Notes: generated by a model from the letters alone, not told the origin. DNA of 15,075 nt from an uncultured Acinetobacter sp. (GCA_946623365.1 CAMORE010000042.1:1-15075), one strand, 5' to 3'; positions 1 to 7,384 are shown, counted from the first letter of the stretch. Numbers and translations are program-made.

Positions 1-11
1 AAAGAATGTAG

Positions 12-28
12 GTTGGGTGGAACCCAAC
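12..28. repeat. Short palindromic repeat, GTTGGGT hairpin
   Basis: A perfect 7-bp inverted repeat, GTTGGGT / ACCCAAC, has a GGA loop and is preceded by TGTAG. It is the first of a run of palindromic units in the gene-free stretch before atpG. It looks like a dispersed intergenic palindromic element rather than a terminator, because no T-tract follows it. Confidence 0.6.
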
Positions 29-69
29 AAAATTGAAAACTGAATAAATAAAAATAGGTTGGGAGGATA

Positions 70-108
70 ACCCCTCACCCTAACCCTCTCCCACAAGGGG
101 CGAGGGAA
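70..108. repeat. GC-rich dispersed repeat, copy A (39 bp)
   Basis: This C-rich element contains CCCTCACCCTAACCCTCTCC and ends CAAGGGGCGAGGGAA. It is base-for-base identical to 12602-12640, and a diverged copy lies in the opposite orientation at 7141-7172. Its right half folds as CCCTCTCCC against GGGCGAGGG with one mismatch. Its composition contrasts sharply with the AT-rich surroundings. It resembles the non-coding CCCTCACCC/CCCTCTCCC palindromes seen in intergenic regions of many bacteria. Confidence 0.75.
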
Positions 109-125
109 CGATAACAAAAAGAAAG

Positions 126-146
126 TAGGGTGCGGTGTACCGCACC
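126..146. repeat. TAGGGTGCGGT palindromic repeat, copy A
   Basis: GGTGCGGT (129-136) and ACCGCACC (139-146) form an 8-bp dyad, preceded by TAG. The same unit recurs in the opposite orientation, with one base changed in the dyad, at 7326-7346. It belongs to the mosaic of short palindromes that fills positions 1-220. Confidence 0.65.
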
Positions 147-196
147 AAAATAAAGTAATAAGCAGGGTAGACTGCCTAAATAAAATAATAGTTATT

Positions 197-220
197 GTCG
201 GGTTGAAAACCCGACCTACA
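197..220. repeat. GTCGGGTT palindromic repeat
   Basis: GTCGGGTT (197-204) and AACCCGAC (208-215) form a perfect 8-bp stem with a GAA loop, followed by CTACA. Its layout is a mirror image of the 12-28 unit, which has TGTAG on its left. This suggests the two belong to one family of intergenic palindromes. No function is evident. Confidence 0.6.
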
Positions 221-246
221 TGGATAAATTGTAAAATTAAAAGCAG

Positions 247-254
247 AAAGGAGG
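247..254 (+). promoter_or_regulatory. Displaced Shine-Dalgarno of atpG
   Basis: AAAGGAGG is a near-perfect anti-16S match, but the nearest usable start codon, that of atpG, lies 91 nt downstream. No ATG, GTG or TTG start occurs within normal range. The intervening sequence is the inverted 8-bp array at 257-339. Removing or folding that array leaves 8 nt between GGAGG and the ATG, a normal spacing. The sequence just before the ATG (CTTCCCAAT) contains no Shine-Dalgarno. Confidence 0.6.
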
Positions 255-256
255 AA

Positions 257-339
257 AAGTAAATAAGAAGTAAGCAAATAAGACAATAAGTTAATTAAAA
301 ATCACTTATTCACTTATCCACTTATTCACTTATTCACTT
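257..339. repeat. Inverted array of ~8-bp AAGTGAAT-type units before atpG
   Basis: The right arm (302-339) is a regular tandem array of 8-bp units (ATTCACTT, one variant ATCCACTT). The left arm (257-290) is a degenerate array of the complementary unit (AAGTAAAT, AAGCAAAT and others). By eye about 28 of 37 positions pair if one base is gapped, with an A/T-rich loop around 291-301. A closely related structure lies at 10495-10630. The element sits entirely between the atpG Shine-Dalgarno and its start codon. Confidence 0.7.
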
Positions 340-345
340 CCCAAT

Positions 346-1260
346 ATGCCAAACTTAAAAGACATAAAAAGCAGAATAAACAGTGTTCAGAACACAAAAA
401 AGATTACTAAAGCGATGAAAATGGTTGCTGCTGCAAAAGTTAAAAAAGCAGAATATACCGTTAAAGCAGCAAGACCCTTTTCTGATGAACTTTTACATTT
501 ATTCAGAAAAATGCTTGCAACCGTAAACCAGTATTCTTCACATGGTTTAAAAGTAGAAAGAGCATTGGATAATTATGCCGAACTTATAAAGCCCAGAGAG
601 GTCAAAGCTGAGGGCTTGCTTGTTATGACTTCTAATAAGGGTTTGGCAGGAGCTTATAACGCTAACGTTATTAAAGCTGCTTTAAGAAGGATAAAAGAAA
701 ACAAAGAAAACGGAATTAAAACATATGTTTATCCTGTAGGACAAAAAGCAATATCAGCTTTCAAGCATAAACAAAACGGTGATTTTGTTCTAAAAAAAGG
801 ATATCTGGCAATTGCAAACAATCCGACTGCAACAGGAGCTACTTTAATTGCGGAAGATTTAGCAGATGATTTTGTTAAAGGTGAGTTAGATAGTATAGAT
901 GTTTTTACAACTCACTTTAATAACATGATGTCATATAATGTTGTAGCGTGGGAAATATTACCCGTAAAGGTAGAAAAAGCTAATTCTAAAGATATTGACC
1001 CGCTTATGTTATTTGAACCCTCACCGCATGCGATATTGCAGCAATTAGTACCTATGTATATTACAAACTCTATTTATCAAGCGTTGTTAGAAGCTAACGC
1101 CAGTGAACTTGCTTCCAGAATGACAGCAATGTCCGCCGCATCAAATAACGCAGAAGAAATGATTAATACGCTTACAGTAGATTACAATAAGGCTCGTCAG
1201 GGTGCAATTACTCAAGAACTTGTTGAAATCGTATCCGGTGCTAACAGCGTAAGTTCTTAA
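346..1260 (+). CDS. atpG: F1Fo ATP synthase gamma subunit
   Basis: This 304-aa protein is the central rotor stalk of F1, which couples proton flow through Fo to ATP synthesis or hydrolysis in the alpha3beta3 head. Family signatures are clear. The N-terminal helix holds IKSRINSVQNTKKITKAMKM, with VAAAKVKKA following it. The C-terminal helix holds ASELASRMTAMSAASNNA and TLTVDYNKARQGAITQELVE. The start MPNLKDI and the segment REVKAEGLLVMTSNKGLAGAYN resemble cyanobacterial gamma. The roughly 35-residue redox-regulatory insertion of photosynthetic cyanobacteria and chloroplasts is absent: 'LPVKVEK' runs almost directly into 'LMLFEPSP'. No beta or epsilon gene follows, which matches the split cyanobacterial operons, where gamma comes last. 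The frame is open upstream to 295 but has no start codon there, so ATG 346 is chosen. It lacks an adjacent Shine-Dalgarno (see 247-254). In cyanobacterial nomenclature the gene is called atpC. Confidence 0.96.
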   Translation: MPNLKDIKSRINSVQNTKKITKAMKMVAAAKVKKAEYTVKAARPFSDELLHLFRKMLATVNQYSSHGLKVERALDNYAELIKPREVKAEGLLVMTSNKGLAGAYNANVIKAALRRIKENKENGIKTYVYPVGQKAISAFKHKQNGDFVLKKGYLAIANNPTATGATLIAEDLADDFVKGELDSIDVFTTHFNNMMSYNVVAWEILPVKVEKANSKDIDPLMLFEPSPHAILQQLVPMYITNSIYQALLEANASELASRMTAMSAASNNAEEMINTLTVDYNKARQGAITQELVEIVSGANSVSS

Positions 1261-1286
1261 ATTAACAAAAAGTTGTATACAGGAGG

Positions 1287-4200
1287 TTATTGCTTATAAT
1301 TGTTAGCGGTTTCTTTTATGTAATAAAAGAGTCCCGTTAGTGTGTTATAAATTTCTTCAAAACTTAAGCAGCTTGTATTTATGAGCATAATAGATTTTCC
1401 GTCGGCACATGACTTTGGAGCAACCGTAAATTTAATTTTTTTAGAGATTTCTTTATCCAAACCCTGTTTGATAATATTCCATTCATATGGAGTAAACGGA
1501 GTATAAATTCTTATATCAGAACCTGTCTCTCTAATGATTGATATTCCGCAATCAGTAGCGGTAAGTCGTATTTTAATCAATTTAATTAAATTTTCTACTT
1601 CATCAGGAATCCTTGAAAAACGGTCTTTCCATTCTGACACAATATAGTTTAGTTCTGTTTCGTTTTTTACATCAGATAAGCGTTTGTACTCAATCATTTT
1701 TTGTTCTTTTGATCCGACCCACTCATCCGGAATGTATGCCGTTATATTAATATCAACAATCGTTGGTTTAGCTGCTTTTATAACCTCGCCTTTAAGCTCA
1801 TTAACCGTTTCTTCAAGAAGTTCACAATAAGTATCAAAGCCGACATTAATCATATGCCCATGCTGCTTTGTACCAAGTATATTCCCGACTCCTCTGATTT
1901 CAACATCTCGCATTGCTATTCTGTAGCCGCTTCCAAGTGTTGTAAATTCTTTTATTGCTTTCAGTCTTTCTGAAGCTTCTTGAGAAAGCTCCTTATTCTT
2001 TTTATATAAACAGTAACAATAAGCTTGTTTTTCGCTTCTTCCTACACGCCCTCTTAACTGGTACATCTGAGCCAAACCTAACTTATCCGCTTCATGTATA
2101 ATTATTGTATTTGCATTCGGAATATCAAGACCATTCTCAATAATAGTAGTACATAGCAAAATATCATATTCGTGATTATCAAATCCTACAATAACATCTT
2201 CTAACTGCTTTTCGCTCAATTGCCCATGCCCGATTCCGATTCTTGCATGCGGAACCAGTTTTTGTAATTCCAATTTAAATTCTTCAATAGTTTCAACTCT
2301 GTTATACAAATAAAATACTTGACCATCTCTATCCAATTCATTTGTAATAGCATTTTTAACCGTTTGTTCGTTATATTCTCCAACATAGGTTTTAATCGGC
2401 AATCTGTTTTGAGGAGGGGTATTAATCACAGAAATATCCTTAATTCCTGAAAGTGACATATAAAGCGTTCTCGGGATTGGAGTTGCCGACATTGAGATAA
2501 TGTCTATATTTTCTCTGAACTCCTTTAATTTTTCTTTGTGTCTTACGCCGAATCTGTGCTCTTCGTCTATAACCAGCAATCCTAAATCTTTAAAAATAAC
2601 CTTGTCTTGTAAAAGCGCATGGGTCGCAATAACAACATCACATTTACCTGTTGCAAGGTTTTTCAATGTTTCTTTTCTCTGTTTGGGTGAACGAAAGCGG
2701 CATAGCAATTCAACATCAACACCAAACGGCTTAAATCTGTCATTTATAGTTTGATAATGCTGTAAAGCTAAAACCGTTGTCGGAACAATCACTGCAACTT
2801 GTTTCAGAGAAGTTACAGCTTTAAACATAGCTCTCATTGCAACTTCCGTTTTTCCGAAGCCGACATCACCACATACAAGCCTGTCCATAGGACTTGCTTT
2901 TTCCATATCTTCTTTTATTTGATTAATAGCTTTTAGCTGGTCAGGAGTTTCAATGTACTCAAACGTATCTTCCATCTCCAATTGAAGCGGACTATCCGGT
3001 GCAAACGCAATTCCCTCTTTCATTTTTCTTCTGGCATAAAGCCTTAATAAATCATAAGCGATTGTTTCTACTGCTTTTTTTACTTTTTGTTTTACGCCTT
3101 CCCAATCGCTTCCGCCCATTCTGGATAGCGTCGGTTTTACTTGTCCTGCACCTCTATATCTGCATAACATATTTATTTGTTCAGCAGGTATATGTAATTT
3201 GTCTTTATTAGCGTATTCTATTGTAAGATAATCTTTTAATTGTCCGTCGAGCTCTTGTTTTGTAAGTCCCTTATATATACCAACCCCATGAACAGAGTGA
3301 ACTACATACTCCCCTTCTTTGATATCATTAATATTTTCAATGTATTCAGCCTTTTCTTTGTAGTGTCTTTTTCGGCTTGAAGGAATTTCTTTTTGGCGTT
3401 TATTAAAAAGTTCCCTGTCTGTTAAAAGCAAAATTTTTGCTTCCGGTATGATTGTTCCTTGAGAGGTTATATTCTTAATAAAATTTATATCAAAAATTCC
3501 GAAATTTGATAAAACCTCTTTTACTCTTTCCTGAAAATCTGTTGCTATTGTTATATCATATCCTTTGTGCTCTTTTATGAATTGCGCTAAAGCATCCATA
3601 TCAGCATCAAAAATTTGTATATTTCTTGAATCTATATCAATAACTTCATTATTAAAATCAGATAAAAAGTTATTCATGTAAATCTTTTGAAAACCGGAAA
3701 TTTGTTTTATAAAGTCATCTTGTGAGAAATGATTAGGTGTTAATAAAGGTTCAATTTGTTCTGTCTTTAGTCCTTCATTATATTGATTATCGAGCGTTTC
3801 TGATATTAAACCGTATTTTGACATAACTTCCGCTTCTTCATCAAAAACTACAATATAATCATTAAAATAATCTAAAATACTTACAAATTCGTTATTAAAA
3901 TATGATTGATACACATTTATCCCCTCAAAATACCCCTCTGTACCAATTTGCTCCTTCATGCAGGAAGAAATTTCTTTGGGTAATTTCTCCGGAATAACAA
4001 ATTTATAAATCGGTTTAATATTTGCTTTTGTTCCTTTGCTGACCGATTTTTGAGTTTCATTATCAAAATATCTGATATCAACTATTTCATCTCCCCAGAA
4101 CTCAATGCGCACAGGATTTTCATCTAATGTATAAATATCCGCAATATCTCCCCTTATGGAAAATTCTCCTATATCGGAAACCATGGTGGAACGTTTATAT

Positions 4201-4649
4201 CCGAGCTTTAAAAGCCTTGATAAAAGCTCTTTTTGTTCAATACTTTCTCCTACTTTTAAGCTAAAAGAATTATTATCGAAAAAATAATCTTGAGGGAATT
4301 TTTCAAGCAAAGATTTTACGGGGGTAATGACAATATCCGGACGATTTATAAGTATTTCGATTTGTTTTTGGTAATCATAAAGATTAGGCTGTAACAATTC
4401 GTACGGAGAAATATTTTGATATGGAAATGTTGTACATCCCAGATTAAACAATCTTTCTAAATCAGCTGTATATCTGAGTGCAGATTGCTCGGTAGAAGTT
4501 ATAAAAAGAATTTTTTTATTTGAAAGTTCTTTGATATATTTTAGAAATAAAAGCCTGCTAAAAGTTGTTAATCCTGTTATAGTAAAGCTCTTACCTTTTT
4601 TTATATTTTTATTAAAATTATCAAAAAAAACCGCTGTTTCAATTTTCAT
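1287..4649 (-). CDS. mfd: Transcription-repair coupling factor (Mfd)
   Basis: This 1120-aa protein has close to the usual Mfd length (about 1150). It is an ATP-driven DNA translocase that removes RNA polymerase stalled at lesions and recruits UvrA. In order it has UvrB-like N-terminal modules, a CarD-like RNA-polymerase-interacting domain from about residue 443 (GEYVVHSVHGVGIYKG at 446), and a RecG-like helicase core. The core shows Walker A GDVGFGKT (594-601, Lys600), DEEH (695-698), SAT (721-723) and motif VI QLRGRVGR (864-871). The C-terminal TRCF domain follows. It converges on atpG with a 26-bp gap and no recognisable terminator. It diverges from pnp. The ATG has no Shine-Dalgarno, and a TGTTATAAT extended -10 sits 6 nt upstream, so the mRNA may be leaderless. 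Confidence 0.97.
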   Translation of the reverse strand: MKIETAVFFDNFNKNIKKGKSFTITGLTTFSRLLFLKYIKELSNKKILFITSTEQSALRYTADLERLFNLGCTTFPYQNISPYELLQPNLYDYQKQIEILINRPDIVITPVKSLLEKFPQDYFFDNNSFSLKVGESIEQKELLSRLLKLGYKRSTMVSDIGEFSIRGDIADIYTLDENPVRIEFWGDEIVDIRYFDNETQKSVSKGTKANIKPIYKFVIPEKLPKEISSCMKEQIGTEGYFEGINVYQSYFNNEFVSILDYFNDYIVVFDEEAEVMSKYGLISETLDNQYNEGLKTEQIEPLLTPNHFSQDDFIKQISGFQKIYMNNFLSDFNNEVIDIDSRNIQIFDADMDALAQFIKEHKGYDITIATDFQERVKEVLSNFGIFDINFIKNITSQGTIIPEAKILLLTDRELFNKRQKEIPSSRKRHYKEKAEYIENINDIKEGEYVVHSVHGVGIYKGLTKQELDGQLKDYLTIEYANKDKLHIPAEQINMLCRYRGAGQVKPTLSRMGGSDWEGVKQKVKKAVETIAYDLLRLYARRKMKEGIAFAPDSPLQLEMEDTFEYIETPDQLKAINQIKEDMEKASPMDRLVCGDVGFGKTEVAMRAMFKAVTSLKQVAVIVPTTVLALQHYQTINDRFKPFGVDVELLCRFRSPKQRKETLKNLATGKCDVVIATHALLQDKVIFKDLGLLVIDEEHRFGVRHKEKLKEFRENIDIISMSATPIPRTLYMSLSGIKDISVINTPPQNRLPIKTYVGEYNEQTVKNAITNELDRDGQVFYLYNRVETIEEFKLELQKLVPHARIGIGHGQLSEKQLEDVIVGFDNHEYDILLCTTIIENGLDIPNANTIIIHEADKLGLAQMYQLRGRVGRSEKQAYCYCLYKKNKELSQEASERLKAIKEFTTLGSGYRIAMRDVEIRGVGNILGTKQHGHMINVGFDTYCELLEETVNELKGEVIKAAKPTIVDINITAYIPDEWVGSKEQKMIEYKRLSDVKNETELNYIVSEWKDRFSRIPDEVENLIKLIKIRLTATDCGISIIRETGSDIRIYTPFTPYEWNIIKQGLDKEISKKIKFTVAPKSCADGKSIMLINTSCLSFEEIYNTLTGLFYYIKETANNYKQ

Positions 4650-4655
4650 TTAATA

Positions 4656-4664
4656 ATTATAACA
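4656..4664 (-). promoter_or_regulatory. Extended -10 promoter of mfd, next to the ATG
   Basis: On the minus strand TGTTATAAT gives an extended -10 (TGn) plus a perfect TATAAT at 4661-4656. The mfd ATG begins at 4649, so transcription would start at or within a base or two of the A of ATG. No good -35 lies 16-18 bp upstream, which is tolerated in extended -10 promoters. Confidence 0.45.
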
Positions 4665-4770
4665 AAGAAAAACAAGCCGCGCATTTGTACATGTCGAGCA
4701 ATTAGTTACATAAATGCAATTACTCAAAAGTGTAAATATTTTTCATTTCTTTTAAAAAATACCATGTTCA

Positions 4771-4779
4771 TGTTATATT
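4771..4779 (+). promoter_or_regulatory. Probable extended -10 promoter of pnp
   Basis: TGTTATATT matches an extended -10 (TGn then TATATT, 5 of 6). It would place the transcript start near 4786 and leave a leader of about 60 nt that includes the hairpin at 4814-4834. The -35 region (around 4751-4756, TTTAAA) is weak. Confidence 0.4.
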
Positions 4780-4813
4780 ATTAATGAGATTTAGTACAAC
4801 TTTAATGGAAGCA

Positions 4814-4834
4814 TACGGCTTTCGAGTAGCCGTA
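4814..4834 (+). promoter_or_regulatory. Leader hairpin before pnp
   Basis: TACGGCT (4814-4820) and AGCCGTA (4828-4834) form a perfect 7-bp stem with a 7-nt loop, ending 5 nt before the Shine-Dalgarno AAGGA (4840-4844). There is no T-tract, so it is not a terminator. In E. coli the pnp leader carries a hairpin through which PNPase represses its own synthesis after RNase III cleavage. Whether this much shorter stem plays a similar part is speculative. Confidence 0.45.
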
Positions 4835-4847
4835 GAAAGAAGGAAAA

Positions 4848-6992
4848 ATGACAGTACCGGAAACAAAAAGTTTTCAGTTAGAAATTGGCGGTAAGACTGT
4901 AACCGTTGAAACAGGTAAGTATGCACAGTCAACTAATGGCAGCGTAACAGTCAGATGCGGTGATACAATGTTATTTGTTCACTGCTGCGTAAGCAAAGAA
5001 CCGAGAGTCGGTATAGACTTCTTCCCTTTGCTCATTGATTATGAAGAAAGAATGTCTGCTATCGGACGTATCCCCGGTGGTTATAACCGTTCTGAAGGTA
5101 AGGCAAGCGACAAGGCTATTCTTATCTCCCGTTTGATAGACAGACCTATCAGACCACTGTTTCCGAAAGGATACAGAAATGATATACAAATTGTAGCTCA
5201 ATTATTCAGCTATGACCAAGAAAACCAACCTGATACATTGGCAATGTTAGGTGCATCTTGCGCATTAATGCTTTCCGGTGCTCCTTTTGAAGGCCCAATC
5301 GGTGCAGTTAGAGTTTCTAAAGACGAAAACGGCAATATGATTGCTAACCCAACTCATAAGCAAGCTGATGCATCAGACTTAGATATCGTTGTAGCAGGTA
5401 CACACGATTCCGTTATCATGGTCGAAGCAGGATGTAAATTCGTAACAGAAGATGATATTATGAACGCTGTTGAGTTTGCACAAGTTGAAATCAGAAAACA
5501 ATGCGAGGCTCAAGAAGAATTTGCTCGTGCTTGCGGTGTTGTTAAGGAAGAATTTGTTAATCCTTATGACACAACAGAACTTAAAAATATTATTGAAGAA
5601 GTTGCTCACGATATGATTTTTGATGCATATCACAACTTCGACAGAAAATACAGACAAGATAAATTAGAAGAAGCTAAAAAACTTGTTAAAGAAAGAGTTG
5701 AAGCTCTTCCTGATGACCACTACATCAAACAAATCATTGAAGAAACAGGCATTGATTTTGTAGCAGAAGAATTTAAAAATGCTGAAAAACACATCATGCG
5801 TGCAATGATTCTTGATGAAGGCGTAAGAGCAGACGGAAGAAAACCAACCGAAGTTCGTCCTATCTGGTGTGAAGTTGGCGTTATTCCTCGCGCACACGGT
5901 TCTGCCGTATTTACAAGAGGTCAAACTCAAATTCTATCAGTCGCAACTCTTGCAGGTCCGGGTATGAAACAAGAACTTGACGGCGTTGACCCTGAAACAG
6001 AAAAAACATATATGCATAAATACATATTCCCGGGATTCTCGGTTGGTGAAGTTAAACCTCTAAGAGGTCCGGGAAGAAGAGAAGTCGGTCATGGTAACTT
6101 AGCTGAACGTGCTAACGTTCCTGCACTTCCGTCTCAGGAAGAATTCGGCTACACAATTCGTGTAACATCAGACGTACTTGAATCCAACGGTTCTACTTCA
6201 ATGGGTTCAACTTGCGGTTCTTCAATGGCGTTGATGAATGCAGGCGTTCCTGTTAAATGTATGATTGGCGGTGTTGCTATGGGTATGATTACCGAACCCG
6301 GCAGAGAACCTGTTGTATTAACTGATATTCAAGGTATTGAAGACTTCTTGGGCGATATGGACTTTAAGGTTACAGGTAATGATGACGGAATCACTGCTCT
6401 TCAAATGGATATGAAAGCAAAAGGCATTGCAAATGATACTTTAAGAAGAGCTCTTGCACAAGCTAAAGAAGGCAGACTCCATATCTTAGGTGAAATGAGA
6501 AAAGTTATCACAGAACCGGCTAAGGAACTCTCTCCGTTTGCACCGGCTATAACAACAATGAACATTCCTGTTGAAGATATTGGAACTGTTATCGGACCTG
6601 GCGGAAAACAAATTCGTTCAATCATCGAAGCATCAGGCGCTGAAATCGATATTCAAGATAACGGTATTGTTACAATTACTTCTAACGATCAAGAAGGTGC
6701 AGCAATCGCTAAGAAAATGATTAACGACCTTACATTCAAGCCTGAAGTGGGAATGGTTATTAAAGGTAAAGTTGTAAGAATTATTCCGATTGGTGCATTT
6801 GTTGAACTCGGAGGCGGAAAAGACGGTATGGTTCACATATCTCAAATCTGCCAAGAAAGAATTGAAACAATTGAACCTCACGTTAATATCGGCGATGAAG
6901 TAATAGTTAAGGTTATCAAAATCGACGATAAAGGCAGAATTAACCTTACAATCAAAGGCGTAACAGAGGAAGATAAGGCTAAAATACAATAG
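4848..6992 (+). CDS. pnp: Polyribonucleotide nucleotidyltransferase (PNPase)
   Basis: This 714-aa protein has the usual length for the family. It degrades RNA 3'-to-5' by phosphorolysis, releasing nucleoside diphosphates, as a cytoplasmic trimer in mRNA decay. It has two RNase PH-like domains separated by a helical domain. The second contains GPGRREVGHGNLAERA and the catalytic segment IEDFLGDMDFKV, with Asp499, Asp505 and Lys507 matching E. coli Asp486, Asp492 and Lys494. A KH domain follows with its GxxG loop (GPGG, 583-586). An S1 RNA-binding domain runs from about residue 634 (GMVIKGKVVRIIPIGAFVEL). The C-terminus is short after S1. The start is supported by AGAAGGA 4 nt upstream of the ATG. 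The gene stands alone: rpsO, its neighbour in many bacteria, is not seen. Confidence 0.98.
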   Translation: MTVPETKSFQLEIGGKTVTVETGKYAQSTNGSVTVRCGDTMLFVHCCVSKEPRVGIDFFPLLIDYEERMSAIGRIPGGYNRSEGKASDKAILISRLIDRPIRPLFPKGYRNDIQIVAQLFSYDQENQPDTLAMLGASCALMLSGAPFEGPIGAVRVSKDENGNMIANPTHKQADASDLDIVVAGTHDSVIMVEAGCKFVTEDDIMNAVEFAQVEIRKQCEAQEEFARACGVVKEEFVNPYDTTELKNIIEEVAHDMIFDAYHNFDRKYRQDKLEEAKKLVKERVEALPDDHYIKQIIEETGIDFVAEEFKNAEKHIMRAMILDEGVRADGRKPTEVRPIWCEVGVIPRAHGSAVFTRGQTQILSVATLAGPGMKQELDGVDPETEKTYMHKYIFPGFSVGEVKPLRGPGRREVGHGNLAERANVPALPSQEEFGYTIRVTSDVLESNGSTSMGSTCGSSMALMNAGVPVKCMIGGVAMGMITEPGREPVVLTDIQGIEDFLGDMDFKVTGNDDGITALQMDMKAKGIANDTLRRALAQAKEGRLHILGEMRKVITEPAKELSPFAPAITTMNIPVEDIGTVIGPGGKQIRSIIEASGAEIDIQDNGIVTITSNDQEGAAIAKKMINDLTFKPEVGMVIKGKVVRIIPIGAFVELGGGKDGMVHISQICQERIETIEPHVNIGDEVIVKVIKIDDKGRINLTIKGVTEEDKAKIQ

Positions 6993-7007
6993 GAAAGAAA
7001 AATAATT

Positions 7008-7029
7008 CTTCCTTTTTGAAAAAAGGAAG
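7008..7029 (+). terminator. Terminator-like hairpin after pnp
   Basis: CTTCCTTTT (7008-7016) pairs perfectly with AAAAGGAAG (7021-7029) around a TGAA loop, 15 nt after the pnp stop. The following sequence is only moderately T-rich (ACTTTTCTC). It may be a weak intrinsic terminator or a 3'-end stabilising hairpin. Confidence 0.5.
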
Positions 7030-7054
7030 CGAAAAACTTTTCTCATTCGGTCGG

Positions 7055-7116
7055 CTTCTTGAACAGCATTGAATGATTAATTCAAAGTTATATGTCCGCC
7101 TCTTGAACGGCTTTGA
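7055..7116. repeat. Imperfect 18-bp direct repeat, 44 bp apart
   Basis: CTTCTTGAACAGCATTGA (7055-7072) and CCTCTTGAACGGCTTTGA (7099-7116) match at 15 of 18 positions. Two small dyads lie nearby: TTGAAT/ATTCAA (7069-7085) and GAGCG/CGCTC (7126-7139). This is non-coding intergenic mosaic of unknown origin. Confidence 0.45.
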
Positions 7117-7140
7117 TAAAACGTTGAGCGTAGGCGCTCT

Positions 7141-7172
7141 CCCTCGCCCTTCGGGAGAGGGTTGGGGTTAGG
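7141..7172. repeat. GC-rich dispersed repeat, diverged copy in reverse orientation
   Basis: On the minus strand this reads CCTAACCCCAACCCTCTCCC and then GAAGGGCGAGGG. It matches the elements at 70-108 and 12602-12640 with scattered changes. CCCTCGCCC and GGGAGAGGG fold together around TTC with one mismatch. Confidence 0.65.
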
Positions 7173-7207
7173 AGACATATGGGAAATTTAAAATTGAATA
7201 AAACAAT

Positions 7208-7240
7208 AACGTCGGCGAGCAATAATTGCTCGCCGACGTT
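7208..7240. terminator. Strong GC-rich hairpin, possible bidirectional terminator
   Basis: A perfect 15-bp stem, AACGTCGGCGAGCAA / TTGCTCGCCGACGTT, closes on a TAA loop. It lies between two convergent genes, pnp and the HTH gene at 7385-7603. That position suits a shared terminator, though only four T residues end the right arm. Its GC-rich core is unlike the surroundings, so it may instead be another dispersed palindromic element. Confidence 0.5.
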
Positions 7241-7325
7241 TTGTAAATTTAACAGATTTGTAAGAAAGGAAAATTCCGTTTTTATTATATGTACTACGCT
7301 ATTTTGTAATATTGGTGAAATTTTT

Positions 7326-7346
7326 GGTGCGTTACACCGCACCCTA
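7326..7346. repeat. TAGGGTGCGGT palindromic repeat, reverse copy
   Basis: On the minus strand it reads TAGGGTGCGGTGTAACGCACC. It is the reverse-orientation partner of 126-146, with one base changed inside the dyad. It lies just downstream of the HTH gene that ends at 7385. Confidence 0.6.
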
Positions 7347-7384
7347 CTACGAACTGCCTCCTTGAGAGAAATTAGATTAGAGAG

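Noticed and set aside
302..339. Tandem 8-bp units considered as a CRISPR array or iteron origin
   Set aside because: There are no spacers between units, and the units are degenerate and inverted in pairs. No cas or replication gene is near.
1281..1286. AGGAGG on the plus strand just after atpG, like a Shine-Dalgarno for a following gene
   Set aside because: No start codon or open frame follows in range. The bases fall between the atpG stop and the mfd stop, so this is chance or a relic at most.
7088..7342. Open frame of 84 codons on the minus strand
   Set aside because: It runs across the GC-rich repeat, the 15-bp hairpin and the TAGGGTGCGGT palindrome. Its peptide (LLTPTLSRRARE and so on) is the usual spurious translation of such repeats.
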